A stretch of 64,000 nucleotides of DNA from Lysinibacillus odysseyi. GTDB taxonomy: Bacteria; Bacillota; Bacilli; Bacillales_A; Planococcaceae. This document shows, in pieces, positions 34,615 through 43,244 of the stretch. The notes under the pieces were generated by a model, which was not told where the DNA came from, did no database searches, and saw only the letters and a program-made list of their open reading frames with translations. The stretch is taken from the NCBI GenBank assembly GCA_014595895.1, contig JABUKB010000005.1, forward strand, positions 91,419 through 155,418, in the 5' to 3' direction. Each line of letters opens with the position of its first letter. Within the stretch, counting starts at the first letter, position 1. A program made the position numbers and the translations under genes.

Positions 34615-35092
34615 GTGTATCTTATCTCCTTTCCTGTATTTTTTTAGTATAATGAACATTTCATGTTAGGACAAGGTTCTGTGTTTTGATAAGGAAAAAG
34701 GTCACACCTTGCTATTTTTTAAGTAAAAATACAAGATATCCCGCCTGACGAAAGCTATTTTTTTGTTATATATGTAAAGCAACTGTTACACAATATCTGC
34801 TAGAAGTTCAGCATAAACCCATATAGAATCACGTTTCGATAGCCTTTTTGCTCGATATTAAATGTTTTACATTTAGATTAAAGCTATATTAAAAAGCCCA
34901 TTTTGATACTTTTTTGATGTATGATGTAATTGTTCCAAAAAGCTACTGCTACCCATCATAGCAGCGGCAAAATATGGTTACGTATCTTGTTCATCTTCCG
35001 CAAAAGTAGAATCGCTACTTTTTGAATAATCATGCGCAATCATATCTCACCCAATTTTTGGACATGTGAAACACCTCTATTTTAAACGTGAT
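34615..35092. other. Gene-free interval
   Basis: About 480 AT-rich bases upstream of the acetamidase gene. A short hairpin AGTAGCGATTC-type repeat is present near 35005-35025. No gene, riboswitch core or known operator was recognised. Confidence 0.4.
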
Positions 35093-35134
35093 AAAAAACA
35101 ACCGTCCCTCTTCCAGGACGGTTGTTTTTTTATA
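35093..35134 (-). terminator. Terminator of the CoA-disulfide reductase gene
   Basis: AAAAAACAACCGTCC-CTCTTCCA-GGACGGTTGTTTTTTT. The symmetric flanks could stop transcription in both directions. Confidence 0.9.
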
Positions 35135-36443
35135 GATTTCTTTTGGCTACTTGTTGCAAGGGATCCCATACACCGTTAAATGGCGGTGCATAGGCTAAAT
35201 CCAATTCCAATAATTGATCAAGAGTTAGCTCTTGGTAAAGAGCTGTGGCGAACACATCAATACGTTTATCCACCCCCTGGCCAACCGCCTGTAACCCGAG
35301 CAGACGGTTTGTGTCCTTTTCTACGAGCATTTGGAGTTCTATAACGGCCGCTCCTGGATAATAACCCGCATGATTTTTTGTCTTGTGGGTATAAACTTGA
35401 CAATGCAATCCTTTCTCCTGGGCTTCTGTTTCAGACAGACCTGTCATACCAATTTCTAGGTCAAAGAACTTTAACACGGATGTTCCTACAATGCCTGCAA
35501 ATCGGACATCCTGCCCCATCATAGTACGTCCTGCAATACGTCCTTGTTTATTGGCGGTTGTTCCTAAAGGCAAATGGGTGTAATTTTCCAATAAGCGGTG
35601 ATAATGAGCTGCACAGTCGCCTGCTGCATAAATATTTGGAATCGATGTTTCTAGCCTTTCGCTAACCACAAGGGCACCATTTTTCAGCTTTTCCGCCTCT
35701 ATAAACTCTGTATTCGGTATGACACCCGTTGCAATGATGACAACATCTGCCTCAAAACGCTCCTCATTTATGACAACTGCCTCTACATGGTCCATTCCGA
35801 TAATGGCGGTTAAGTCAGACTCCAACATGACTTCTACACCGTTACGCTTTGCTTCCTGCCCGATCATCTCACCCATTTTTTCAGGCATGCTCCTCATTAA
35901 ATGAGCCCCTCGCTGGACTAATCGTACATCCAGACCGCGCGTACGCAATGTTTCTGTCACTTCTAGCCCAATATAGCCGCCACCAACGACGACCGCCTTT
36001 TTCGCTTGTTGTAAATCAAGCAGCAATGCTTCCATTTGCGGAATCGTTTTCACCGTATGTACACCGGCTACAGCACTGTTTTCAATCTTTGGTATGAACG
36101 GACGTACACCTGTAGCTATCAATAAACGATCATAAGCTACAACAAATGGCTCTCCGGACGAGGTGACGCCGCTTACAGTTTGGGCTTTACTGTCCACATG
36201 CTGTACTTCGTGAAAAATCCGCGCATCCATCTTATATTTGTCGCGAAATACATCAAGAGAACGTGCAATTAACTTTCCTGTATGAGGGATGCGACCATCT
36301 ATAATATAGGGCAATCCACATTGTCCATACGAATAGATTTCTCCCTTTTCTAACACTGTAATGTTAGCTGTGGCATCTGCTCGGATGATTTCCATTGCTG
36401 CGCTCATTCCCGCCGCATCTCCACCGATAATGACATATTGCAT
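35130..36443 (-). CDS. cdr: CoA-disulfide reductase / NADH-dependent persulfide reductase-type flavoprotein
   Basis: A 437-residue FAD/NAD(P)-dependent disulfide oxidoreductase. The FAD Rossmann motif VIIGGDAAGMSAA is at 4-16, the single active Cys42 lies in SYGQCGLPYII, the NAD motif VVVGGGYIGLEV is near 152, and the second FAD site IPNIYAAGDCA is near 271. The single-Cys active site in CGLPY defines the CoADR class (CoA disulfide or CoA persulfide as substrate, bound CoA as cofactor). There is no rhodanese fusion, but a free rhodanese and a CstR-type regulator lie just upstream. The second ATG is chosen because MQYVIIGG is the usual family start; the alternative is at 36449. Confidence 0.88.
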   Translation of the reverse strand: MQYVIIGGDAAGMSAAMEIIRADATANITVLEKGEIYSYGQCGLPYIIDGRIPHTGKLIARSLDVFRDKYKMDARIFHEVQHVDSKAQTVSGVTSSGEPFVVAYDRLLIATGVRPFIPKIENSAVAGVHTVKTIPQMEALLLDLQQAKKAVVVGGGYIGLEVTETLRTRGLDVRLVQRGAHLMRSMPEKMGEMIGQEAKRNGVEVMLESDLTAIIGMDHVEAVVINEERFEADVVIIATGVIPNTEFIEAEKLKNGALVVSERLETSIPNIYAAGDCAAHYHRLLENYTHLPLGTTANKQGRIAGRTMMGQDVRFAGIVGTSVLKFFDLEIGMTGLSETEAQEKGLHCQVYTHKTKNHAGYYPGAAVIELQMLVEKDTNRLLGLQAVGQGVDKRIDVFATALYQELTLDQLLELDLAYAPPFNGVWDPLQQVAKRNL

Positions 36444-36494
36444 AAACATCCCACTCCTTTTCCTTATTCTTCCCCTTTTTAGCTGTTTTCCAAT

Positions 36495-36536
36495 CTAAAA
36501 AAGGTTTTTAGAAAACCTATTCCAAAAACCTTTTCA
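36495..36536 (-). terminator. Terminator between rhodanese and cdr
   Basis: AAAAGGTTTTT and AAAAACCTTTT arms (about 36500-36533), with a T run on the minus strand. It may separate the cstR-rhodanese transcript from cdr or allow partial read-through. Confidence 0.65.
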
Positions 36537-36537
36537 T

Positions 36538-36882
36538 TTAGTACATCCCCATACCTCCACGGATATTAGTAACTCTTTCATACCCCAGACCTTTTAACTG
36601 TTTACATACCTGTTTTGAACGATTGCCTGTACGGCAAATGACAACAATCTCTTTGTCTGGCGGCAATTGTGAATAGTCAGAGCCTACTGGCATATTTTCA
36701 AATTGTCTAATATGACCTTTTTCGAATTCTTCTGGTGTTCGTACATCAATATATACTTTTTGAGAATCATTTAATTCTTGCTTTAAGCGATGTGCGGATA
36801 GGCTACGAACCCCTTTTATCGGCTTAAACCATACTCCAATGACAGCGATAATAATAATAATAAATAAAATGATGATTTCCAT
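36538..36882 (-). CDS. Membrane-anchored rhodanese-domain sulfurtransferase
   Basis: A 114-residue protein. One N-terminal hydrophobic anchor (2-19) is followed by a rhodanese domain (25-114) with the persulfide-forming Cys83 in the loop CRTGNRS and the DVRTPEEFEKGHI motif (46-58). It carries sulfane sulfur as a cysteine persulfide. It lies 41 bases after the CstR-type repressor gene and precedes cdr, which fits a sulfane-sulfur handling cluster. Confidence 0.9.
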   Translation of the reverse strand: MEIIILFIIIIIAVIGVWFKPIKGVRSLSAHRLKQELNDSQKVYIDVRTPEEFEKGHIRQFENMPVGSDYSQLPPDKEIVVICRTGNRSKQVCKQLKGLGYERVTNIRGGMGMY

Positions 36883-36923
36883 TTCTCTCTACCCTTCCTC
36901 TAATCCCATAGAAAAAGCCTTTG

Positions 36924-37181
36924 TTAGCGGCTCTTCACGACTAAGTTAATGGCCTCTTGAATCGTGTCTGTCATTTCCTCGTCTGTATCGGCTTCTTGAA
37001 TGCAAGCCAATAGATTGTGGCTTACAATTACACCAATGGTACGATCAACCCCTGAGCGTACAGCACTTAGTTGAGTGATGACTTCCTTGCAGTCTTTTTC
37101 TTCTTCCATCATGCGTAAAATACCACGGAGTTGTCCCTCGATTCGCTTCATGCGGTTTTTTGTTTTGTCATCGTATTTCAT
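36924..37181 (-). CDS. cstR: CsoR/CstR-family persulfide-sensing repressor
   Basis: An 85-residue all-helical DUF156 repressor. It has Cys31 and Cys60 at exactly the positions of the persulfide-sensing pair of Staphylococcus CstR. The His that completes the copper site of CsoR (four residues before the second Cys) is replaced by Asn56, so copper sensing is unlikely. It probably represses its own operon with rhodanese and perhaps cdr, until per- or polysulfides crosslink the cysteines. GGGGGAA precedes the ATG. Confidence 0.85.
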   Translation of the reverse strand: MKYDDKTKNRMKRIEGQLRGILRMMEEEKDCKEVITQLSAVRSGVDRTIGVIVSHNLLACIQEADTDEEMTDTIQEAINLVVKSR

Positions 37182-37237
37182 ACTTCCCCCGCCTTACTTT
37201 TTTCATCTATTGTACCTTATTTTTCTTTTAATAAAGT

Positions 37238-37272
37238 ATGAAAAAAACGCCAGCTACTCGCCAGCGTTTTCC
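37238..37272 (-). terminator. Terminator overlapping the 98-aa gene end
   Basis: AACGC-CA-GC / GC-CA-GCGTT hairpin (37246-37268), followed on the minus strand by TTTTTTT. The stem reaches into the stop codon at 37254. Confidence 0.75.
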
Positions 37273-37550
37273 TGTGTTAATTGTTCTGTTACGAAAGCTA
37301 AAAGAGCAGCCTCTTCCTCTTCTTCTAACGCAAAATCCAGTATTTCATTCGTTCCTTTATCCATTAAAAAGTAGTTTAATACTTTGACTGTTTCTTGCTG
37401 TGCCACAATGACACGTACCTCGATGCCTGCTTCTGAATACAGTTCATCTTCTTCATCTACGTCGATATCTAATAAAAACTCAAAACGTTTTCCTTCAATA
37501 ATATTTGTTGGATCTTTAATCTCTTCTACAGAAAAAGCTGTAATTTCCAT
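37254..37550 (-). CDS. Acidic hypothetical protein, 98 aa (DUF6509-like)
   Basis: A very acidic soluble protein with LLDIDVDEEDELYSEAGIEVRV in the middle and FALEEEEEAALLAF near the end. It resembles a small Bacillus family I know as DUF6509; that identification is from memory of the pattern. The function is unknown. AGGAGCGAC lies just before the ATG. It is divergent from the AlaX gene. Confidence 0.65.
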   Translation of the reverse strand: MEITAFSVEEIKDPTNIIEGKRFEFLLDIDVDEEDELYSEAGIEVRVIVAQQETVKVLNYFLMDKGTNEILDFALEEEEEAALLAFVTEQLTQENAGE

Positions 37551-37655
37551 GTAAGTCGCTCCTTTTGCGCCAGTGTCTACTCTTAATCATAATCATTTTT
37601 TTATGTGCGTCAAATCCCACCTGTCATGTACAATAAGAACAAGGAGTGAAGCACA

Positions 37656-38831
37656 GTGAAAAATACCTTTTATTATCAAGATGCGTATAGACAAACATTC
37701 AGCGCGGAGATTGTACATAGTAGTCAAGATAAGCAAGGTCCTTATATTGTCTTATCCAATACCGCATTTTATCCAACAGGTGGCGGACAGCCTCATGATA
37801 CAGGATGGATTGAAGATGTTGAAATCATCAATGTAGAAAATATCGAGGGCGAAATTCGCCATTACACTGCAGAACCGACAGCATTAACCGGCACTGTCTC
37901 AGCCAAGATCAACTGGGCACGTCGTTTTGACCATATGCAGCAGCATGCCGGTCAGCATATTTTAACAGCGGCTTTTGTAGAACTGTTTGGCTATCAAACC
38001 GTGAGCTTCCATTTAGGTACGGAGATTGTAACGATTGATTTAGACACGCCTGCCATCACAGAAGAGCAACTACTAGCTGCCCAGGCACGTGCCAATGATA
38101 TTATCTTGGAAAATCGCCCGATTGATACAAAATGGGTGACAAAAGATGAACTGTCTACCTATACATTGCGCAAAGATGTAGCCGTTGAAGGCGATATACG
38201 CCTGGTCATCATTCCGGATTATGATTATAACGGTTGCGGTGGGACACATCCCTCTTCCACAGGGCAAGTCCAGCTGATTCAAATTTTAGAAACAGAAAAA
38301 ATGAAAGGCGGAATTCGTGTTCATTTCGTATGTGGGAAACGTATAACGGAGCAGTTAGCAATGCGTAAAGAGGTACTCTCTGATGTGGCACGTCAATTAA
38401 GTGTGCCTGAAAGAGAGGCAGCGTCAGCTCTCGAAAAAGTGATGGTTGCAGCAAAGCAAACCGATAAAGCGCTGGCTGATGCGCGTGAAAGCTTACTGCA
38501 ATTTGAAGCAAAAGAGCTAGTAGCCCAAGGGGAAACAATTATTGCCTCTGTATTTGAAAAGCGTACGATTCAAGAATTGCAAAAGCTTGCTCGTTTTATT
38601 ACGCAGGAAAACCCTGATACAATGGCTCTCCTTGTTGCAAATAATGCCGATAAACTACAATTCGTAGCCGCACGCGGCGCTGATGTAAAGACGTCTATGA
38701 AAACTATTTCCACATCCGTTTTGCCGCTTATCAACGGTAAAGGCGGCGGCAATGATGCACTTGTGCAGGGAGGCGGCGATCACATTATTGCAGCATCAGA
38801 TTTACTGGCCCATATGCAAGCGGTTCTTTGA
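37656..38831 (+). CDS. Alanyl-tRNA editing protein AlaX-L with DHHA1 domain
   Basis: A 391-residue trans-editing enzyme that deacylates Ser-tRNA(Ala) or Gly-tRNA(Ala). The N-terminal part resembles AlaRS II (FYPTGGGQPHDTG 38-50). The zinc/catalytic motif HAGQH is at 97-101, the second CGGTH at 194-198 (Cys194, His198), a coiled stretch at about 230-280, and a C-terminal DHHA1 domain with GKGGGNDALVQGGG. This is the long AlaX form. GTG start with AAGGAG 9 bases upstream. All four metal ligands are present. Confidence 0.92.
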   Translation: MKNTFYYQDAYRQTFSAEIVHSSQDKQGPYIVLSNTAFYPTGGGQPHDTGWIEDVEIINVENIEGEIRHYTAEPTALTGTVSAKINWARRFDHMQQHAGQHILTAAFVELFGYQTVSFHLGTEIVTIDLDTPAITEEQLLAAQARANDIILENRPIDTKWVTKDELSTYTLRKDVAVEGDIRLVIIPDYDYNGCGGTHPSSTGQVQLIQILETEKMKGGIRVHFVCGKRITEQLAMRKEVLSDVARQLSVPEREAASALEKVMVAAKQTDKALADARESLLQFEAKELVAQGETIIASVFEKRTIQELQKLARFITQENPDTMALLVANNADKLQFVAARGADVKTSMKTISTSVLPLINGKGGGNDALVQGGGDHIIAASDLLAHMQAVL

Positions 38832-38854
38832 ACTAACCGTTAATACGGGATAAA

Positions 38855-38902
38855 AAGAAAGGTCGAATGCTCTCCATTTAGAAAGTATCCGACCTTTTTA
38901 TT
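38855..38902. terminator. Bidirectional terminator
   Basis: AAAGGTCG.. and ..CGACCTTT arms with a partly paired interior, followed by TTTT. It is shared by convergent genes. Confidence 0.75.
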
Positions 38903-39446
38903 ATTTGATAACCCATTCTTCTCGTAACATCCCGTAAACTACATGATCGACATAGTGATCGTATAAAAACTCCGCCCTGCGAATGGTGCCCTCTTTGACA
39001 AAGCCAAGCCGCTCAGGAATAGCACTACTTTTGATATTGCCCGGTGCCACACGAATTTCCACCTTCTGCAGCTGGAACTCGTGAAAGGCTAGATTGACCA
39101 TCGCCTCTGCGGCACGGGTCATAATGCCGCGTCCTGTATATTTTTCCCCTAGCATATAGCCAATTTCTGCTGTTTTATTGGCATGATTGATGTTATTGAA
39201 GCCTATTTTCCCTACTAGCTTCCCTTTATACAGAATGCCTGTATCGAGCGCTTCTCGTCTGGTAAAGCGCTCCAAATTATAATGAATAAACGATCGTGTT
39301 GCAGCAAGCTCTGTAGAGGCATCTACCCAGCCTAGCCACTCCCGCAAGTGGCGACGGTTACGGTTAATCAATTCAAACACGTCCTCCGCGTCCGATTGCG
39401 TTAATAATTTCAAAGAAACTTCCCCATCTACTCGGTATGAAAACAT
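38901..39446 (-). CDS. GNAT acetyltransferase, RimJ/RimL type
   Basis: A 181-residue N-acetyltransferase. It has the GYMLGEKYTGRGIMTRA acetyl-CoA pyrophosphate loop (about 108-124), and FVKEGTIRRAEFLYDHYVDHVVYGML at the end is typical of the RimL ribosomal-protein-alanine/serine acetyltransferase group (YdaF-like). The ATG at 39446 follows GGGGGT; a GTG four codons upstream is the alternative. The target is not known. Confidence 0.85.
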   Translation of the reverse strand: MFSYRVDGEVSLKLLTQSDAEDVFELINRNRRHLREWLGWVDASTELAATRSFIHYNLERFTRREALDTGILYKGKLVGKIGFNNINHANKTAEIGYMLGEKYTGRGIMTRAAEAMVNLAFHEFQLQKVEIRVAPGNIKSSAIPERLGFVKEGTIRRAEFLYDHYVDHVVYGMLREEWVIK

Positions 39447-39493
39447 TGCTACCCCCACTTTCTTCCCTAAAAGATATGCCTACCCCTTATCAA

Positions 39494-40312
39494 TTATTTA
39501 GTCGACCGCAGCTCGGCAACGACAATCTCTGGCAAGTTAAATAAACGCAGTGGCACACCGCTATTTCCGAGCCCTCTACTAACAATCATCTTTGTTTGAT
39601 TTTCTTCAAATATACCGCTCGTATATTTTGGTAGAAATCCCTGCCCCGGTGCTACAAGACCTTCTGTAAAGGGCAGACGTATTTGACCGCCATGCGCATG
39701 CCCTGTAAACACAAGATCGATCTCATTTTCTACATAAGTTTGAAATACTTCTGGTCGATGCGATAGGAGTATACGGTAGCTATCTGGATCTGTTTTCGGT
39801 AATGTTTTGTCTAGCATTTCCTGTACTGTATAGCCCATCAGTGGATCCTCAATACCTAAAATGGTTAAATGTTCGCCATTACGCTTGATCCCAACTGCTG
39901 TATTCGGTAACACTTGAACACCTATAGCCGTTAAGGTGCTATAAATTTCGTCCATTCGATTCGTCGCCACCTCATGGTTGCCAAGTACATAGTAAACCTC
40001 CGCAAATGTGACAAACTGCTTTACTGCATCTAAGCTATTCTCCAAATCGTAGCGATTGCTATCAATTAAATCGCCCGTAATAAAAATCACATCTGGGTCT
40101 GTTTCACGCACTTTCTCAACTAAATATTCTTGGTTTTCACCAAATGTCGCGTCATGGACATCGCTTACCTGCGCGATGCGGAAGCCATCAAAGCTTGCGG
40201 GAATTTTCTCAGATTCTATTACGTGCTCTGTTACTACTAAATATTGATTATTTGCATATAAAAACAATAGAAACCCTACAAATAGCAGGGTCCATTTGAA
40301 TAATTTTTTCAC
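39494..40312 (-). CDS. Membrane-anchored metallophosphoesterase (YkuE/YaeI type)
   Basis: A 272-residue calcineurin-like phosphoesterase. An N-terminal anchor (5-20) precedes the metal-binding series VSDVHD (~47), GDLIDSN (~75), GNHE (~110) and FTGHAHGGQIRLP (~203). YaeI-type enzymes act on lipid A-like or other phospholipid phosphoesters; the substrate here is unknown. The longest frame overlaps the upstream gene. GTG 40312 gives a normal KKLFKWTLLF signal anchor, but its ribosome binding site is weak, so the start is uncertain. Confidence 0.85.
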   Translation of the reverse strand: MKKLFKWTLLFVGFLLFLYANNQYLVVTEHVIESEKIPASFDGFRIAQVSDVHDATFGENQEYLVEKVRETDPDVIFITGDLIDSNRYDLENSLDAVKQFVTFAEVYYVLGNHEVATNRMDEIYSTLTAIGVQVLPNTAVGIKRNGEHLTILGIEDPLMGYTVQEMLDKTLPKTDPDSYRILLSHRPEVFQTYVENEIDLVFTGHAHGGQIRLPFTEGLVAPGQGFLPKYTSGIFEENQTKMIVSRGLGNSGVPLRLFNLPEIVVAELRSTK

Positions 40313-40346
40313 TATTAATCGCCCAATTCTATTACTAACTTGGTGT

Positions 40347-41024
40347 TTAATAACCACCTTCATTAATAATATGCACATTTTGCGGAACATTCAAGTAAAG
40401 GGCGTATGTTCCTACCGAATCATCGATTTGAGTATTGTAGAAAGCGCTAGCTTCTAAAAACCCAAGTACAGGCTGCATTTTGTTGTATTGAAATCTATGA
40501 TGGTTCATATCAAAGTACACCTGTAATGTATCATCAGTAAATGATACGGTAGGTAGCTCTACAAACTTCGATACATTAAGTCGGTATAAAATAGTTGGTG
40601 TAGCATAATACGATAGCGTGATGGCATTGCCTTCTTCTGCATCGTGGTTGATATATACACGATCAACTATTTGATTAGTATAATTGACCGTTACGGTATC
40701 GCCACTTACCGGAAATGTCCACTGTTTTTTTAAATATTGCGGATTGAGTTCACTAAAAGAAGCATTAAAAAGTGCATCTCTCATTTGCATCTCTGCTTGC
40801 AATCCTTGCTGAAGTTCTGCATCGGATACTTGCTCAGTTCCGCCTTGTTGCTGGACAAAAATCATAGCCATTACACCGAGAACAATGTAAAAACCTAAGC
40901 CGATATACGTATATTTCGGTCGCCAAAGAGTGACGAGGCGACGCCTTGTGACAGCCATAATAATGGCTACAATTACCACAAGGATACCGAGTAAGAAAAG
41001 AACTGTAAAGACAACATCGCCCAT
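40347..41024 (-). CDS. Membrane protein of the YtrA-type ABC operon, 224 aa
   Basis: Two N-terminal membrane segments (about 4-27 and 40-57), then an extracellular domain of about 160 residues that is rich in strands. There is no recognised motif. The start ATG (41024) has GGAGGTG 4-7 bases upstream and overlaps the stop of the ABC membrane gene by one base, so it is translationally coupled and probably works with that transporter as an accessory or sensor. Confidence 0.7.
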   Translation of the reverse strand: MGDVVFTVLFLLGILVVIVAIIMAVTRRRLVTLWRPKYTYIGLGFYIVLGVMAMIFVQQQGGTEQVSDAELQQGLQAEMQMRDALFNASFSELNPQYLKKQWTFPVSGDTVTVNYTNQIVDRVYINHDAEEGNAITLSYYATPTILYRLNVSKFVELPTVSFTDDTLQVYFDMNHHRFQYNKMQPVLGFLEASAFYNTQIDDSVGTYALYLNVPQNVHIINEGGY

Positions 41025-41758
41025 TATCTCACCTCCTGACGACTGCGAATCCAAATAGCTAAGGTATATAAAACAATCGCAATCATGAATAGCACACTGC
41101 TTACTGCATAATAATTCATAGGCTCCGCTTCACTTATCTCCTCGCTACCCTTCAAATTCCAAAAAAGCACATACGGTACAATAAAGAACCCTGCCAGAAC
41201 GCCACCGGTAAATAATAACTTAGACTTCTCTAGCGCAATACCTGCTAAAAACCCACATGCTGTTGCGACCAAGTGTAAGACAAAGCAAATCACATACGTC
41301 CTTAGCGGTAATAAATAGTCACTGGCTATCCACTCCGTATCATGGAACTGCTGCGCTAACCATACCGCAATATAAAAGGAGCTAACAGCCGTTAGAGTCG
41401 CCACTGCACTTAAAATAATAAAATAAACAACGGTCGATAAAGTCGCTGTTATCCGGGTCGTCACGACTGACATATTTTCATGCCAAGCTCCTTGACTAGC
41501 CATGATTAAACTAACAATCAAGCAGGCAATTAAAGAGAACATCAATACACCATCTATAGAAAAAATACTAACCTGAAGATTCATATACATGTTGCCTGTC
41601 GATAGATGCGTCATGCCATCTAAAACGGAAAGAAAAAATAGAGAAAACAGAATCTGTACAACTACAACAGTCGTAAAGCCTGAATTATATGCCTTTAGTT
41701 TCCACTTGGTTTGCTGCCAAATATTATCTCCCATACGGATATCATTTGAAGACATCAT
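41024..41758 (-). CDS. ABC transporter membrane subunit
   Basis: A 244-residue protein with about six membrane helices (starting at 28, 71, 108, 152, 178 and 218). It has no clear family signature but lies directly after an ABC ATPase with a 17-base overlap and AAAGGGGGA as its site. It is the likely permease half of an exporter similar to the Ytr/antibiotic-response systems. Confidence 0.75.
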   Translation of the reverse strand: MMSSNDIRMGDNIWQQTKWKLKAYNSGFTTVVVVQILFSLFFLSVLDGMTHLSTGNMYMNLQVSIFSIDGVLMFSLIACLIVSLIMASQGAWHENMSVVTTRITATLSTVVYFIILSAVATLTAVSSFYIAVWLAQQFHDTEWIASDYLLPLRTYVICFVLHLVATACGFLAGIALEKSKLLFTGGVLAGFFIVPYVLFWNLKGSEEISEAEPMNYYAVSSVLFMIAIVLYTLAIWIRSRQEVR

Positions 41759-42608
41759 CTATTCCCCCTTTTCGATCTGTCATATATTTACATACTTCAC
41801 TTGCCGATACCGGAAGTACCTCAACCCCTGTTACTTGCTCTAGCCTCTCCGGAAAAACAACTACTTCACAAAATTGATCTTCTGTGTAGCGATATAAAAT
41901 GGCCTCGTCTATCTCCATACTATCAATCACAGCTTTGTTTCCGCGCAACTTTACTGCCATTTCCTGCACCTCATGTATAGGTGCATATAACGTAATAGCA
42001 CCTTTGTCAATCAACAAAATATCCTCAACCAAATGATTGATTTCTGCTAAATAATGACTGGAGATGATTATGCACCGGGGATATGCGATATACTCCTTCA
42101 AAATAGCGCGGTAGAAATCGCTACGAATTGCCTCATCCATACCATTCATCGGTTCATCGAGTAGCGTCACCGCACATCGTGTTGCCAAGCCGTACACGAG
42201 ATTAAAAACTGCTCGTTGCCCTGTTGACAGTTTACTGTGATGACTCTTTAACGGAATATCTGCATATGCTAATAATTTTTCAGCAAGCTCCTGTTGCCAG
42301 TTCGGATAAAATTGCTTGCCCTGCTGCAAAATATCAACAAGCGTAAAATATTGCGGAAAGGCGATCTCTTCTTGAATAAGAATAGTATTACTTGCCACTT
42401 TTAAACTATTAAAAGGTTTCTCTCCCACTACTTCTAACTGACCTTTTGTTGGCTTCAGATGCCCCGCCAATAACTTGAGCAAGGTAGACTTGCCTACACC
42501 ATTGCGTCCGATTAAAGCAATGATTTTCGGTTCCTCTACAGCAAATGAAAGATTCGTCAGCACATTTTTTTTCCTAAATTTCTTTTCTAGCTGCTTCACG
42601 TGAATCAT
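41742..42608 (-). CDS. ABC transporter ATP-binding protein (YtrB-like)
   Basis: A 288-residue ATPase. Walker A is GRNGVGKST (34-42), the Q-loop is near 79, the signature LSTGQR (127-132, a variant of LSGGQ) is followed by Walker B AVTLLDEP (146-153), and the switch His is in SSHYLAE. A C-terminal extension of about 70 residues follows. The operon is GntR repressor, ATPase, membrane subunit, accessory membrane protein. Systems of this shape respond to cell-wall-active compounds in Bacillus. Confidence 0.9.
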   Translation of the reverse strand: MIHVKQLEKKFRKKNVLTNLSFAVEEPKIIALIGRNGVGKSTLLKLLAGHLKPTKGQLEVVGEKPFNSLKVASNTILIQEEIAFPQYFTLVDILQQGKQFYPNWQQELAEKLLAYADIPLKSHHSKLSTGQRAVFNLVYGLATRCAVTLLDEPMNGMDEAIRSDFYRAILKEYIAYPRCIIISSHYLAEINHLVEDILLIDKGAITLYAPIHEVQEMAVKLRGNKAVIDSMEIDEAILYRYTEDQFCEVVVFPERLEQVTGVEVLPVSASEVCKYMTDRKGGIDDVFK

Positions 42609-42614
42609 TACTAT

Positions 42615-42980
42615 TCACCCCTTTTGCACTTTTTCAATTAACCCGATTAACTCCTCATCTGGAACAGATAAACGCCTTGCTTCGGCAACTAGCTCTTCAA
42701 CTAATGCGTTGAGTGTATGTGTACGGCGCGCCGTTATAATATTGTCCTTTGCCTGCTCTGCTACAAACATCCCCAAACCCCTTTTCTTATAAAGAATGTC
42801 CTGTTCAAGTAAAATGGTCAGTCCTTTACCAGCCGTGGCTGGATTAATGTTAAACATTTCTGCTAACTGATATTGAGAATATACCTTGTCATCTGCTACA
42901 AGACGTTCCGCTAATATTTCATTTTCAATCCATTCTGCTATTTGGATATAAATTGGTACCTGACTATTCGGATTCAGCAA
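42615..42980 (-). CDS. GntR-family repressor, YtrA subfamily
   Basis: A 121-residue YtrA-type regulator. The winged helix (about 5-72) contains KVYSQYQLAEMFNINPATAGKGLTIL, and there is only a short dimerisation tail, no ligand domain. TTG start after AAAGGGG. It lies 6 bases upstream of the ABC ATPase. A perfect 12+12 inverted repeat 28 bases upstream (43009-43036) is the probable autoregulatory operator. Confidence 0.9.
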   Translation of the reverse strand: MLNPNSQVPIYIQIAEWIENEILAERLVADDKVYSQYQLAEMFNINPATAGKGLTILLEQDILYKKRGLGMFVAEQAKDNIITARRTHTLNALVEELVAEARRLSVPDEELIGLIEKVQKG

Positions 42981-43008
42981 AAAAGCTAGTCCCCTTTCTA
43001 AAGGCGTT

Positions 43009-43036
43009 ATAGTACATTACTGTTGTAATGTACTAT
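43009..43036. promoter_or_regulatory. YtrA-type operator, perfect inverted repeat
   Basis: ATAGTACATTAC-TGTT-GTAATGTACTAT, 12-base arms without a mismatch, in the promoter position of the GntR-ABC operon. Confidence 0.8.
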
Positions 43037-43084
43037 ATATTAAATAATCTAAAAAGTCCATTTTTTATAAATCAAACGTAAAAG

Positions 43085-43184
43085 TTATCCACATATTCTA
43101 GTTCTCCACAACGTTATCCTCAATCGTCATAAAATATCCACATTTTTAAAGAATAGTTTCTCTTCTCTGAAAAACTTATCCACA
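43085..43184 (+). other. Cluster of DnaA-box-like sequences
   Basis: Five copies on one strand: TTATCCACA (43085-43093), TTCTCCACA (43102-43110), TTATCCTCA (43114-43122), ATATCCACA (43134-43142), TTATCCACA (43176-43184). Two are perfect to the consensus and three differ by one base. They lie in a gene-free gap. There are no dnaA/dnaN genes here, so this is not oriC. Confidence 0.65.
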
Positions 43185-43189
43185 TAATA

Positions 43190-43229
43190 AAAAAGGCTGC
43201 TCAGAAATTATACTTTCCGAACAGCCTTC
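43190..43229 (-). terminator. Terminator of the mrp operon
   Basis: AAGGCTG..TC.GAA / TTC.GA..CAGCCTT hairpin (about 43193-43227), followed by TTTTTTA on the minus strand. Confidence 0.85.
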
Positions 43230-43244
43230 TCCTATATCGATAGA

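Noticed and set aside
36884..37181. Copper-sensing CsoR assignment for the DUF156 repressor
   Set aside because: The His needed four residues before the second Cys is Asn56, whereas the Cys31/Cys60 pair and the rhodanese/CoADR neighbours fit CstR.
43085..43184. Possibility that the DnaA-box cluster is the chromosomal origin
   Set aside because: No dnaA, dnaN, rpmH or gyrase genes are nearby, and the cluster is small.
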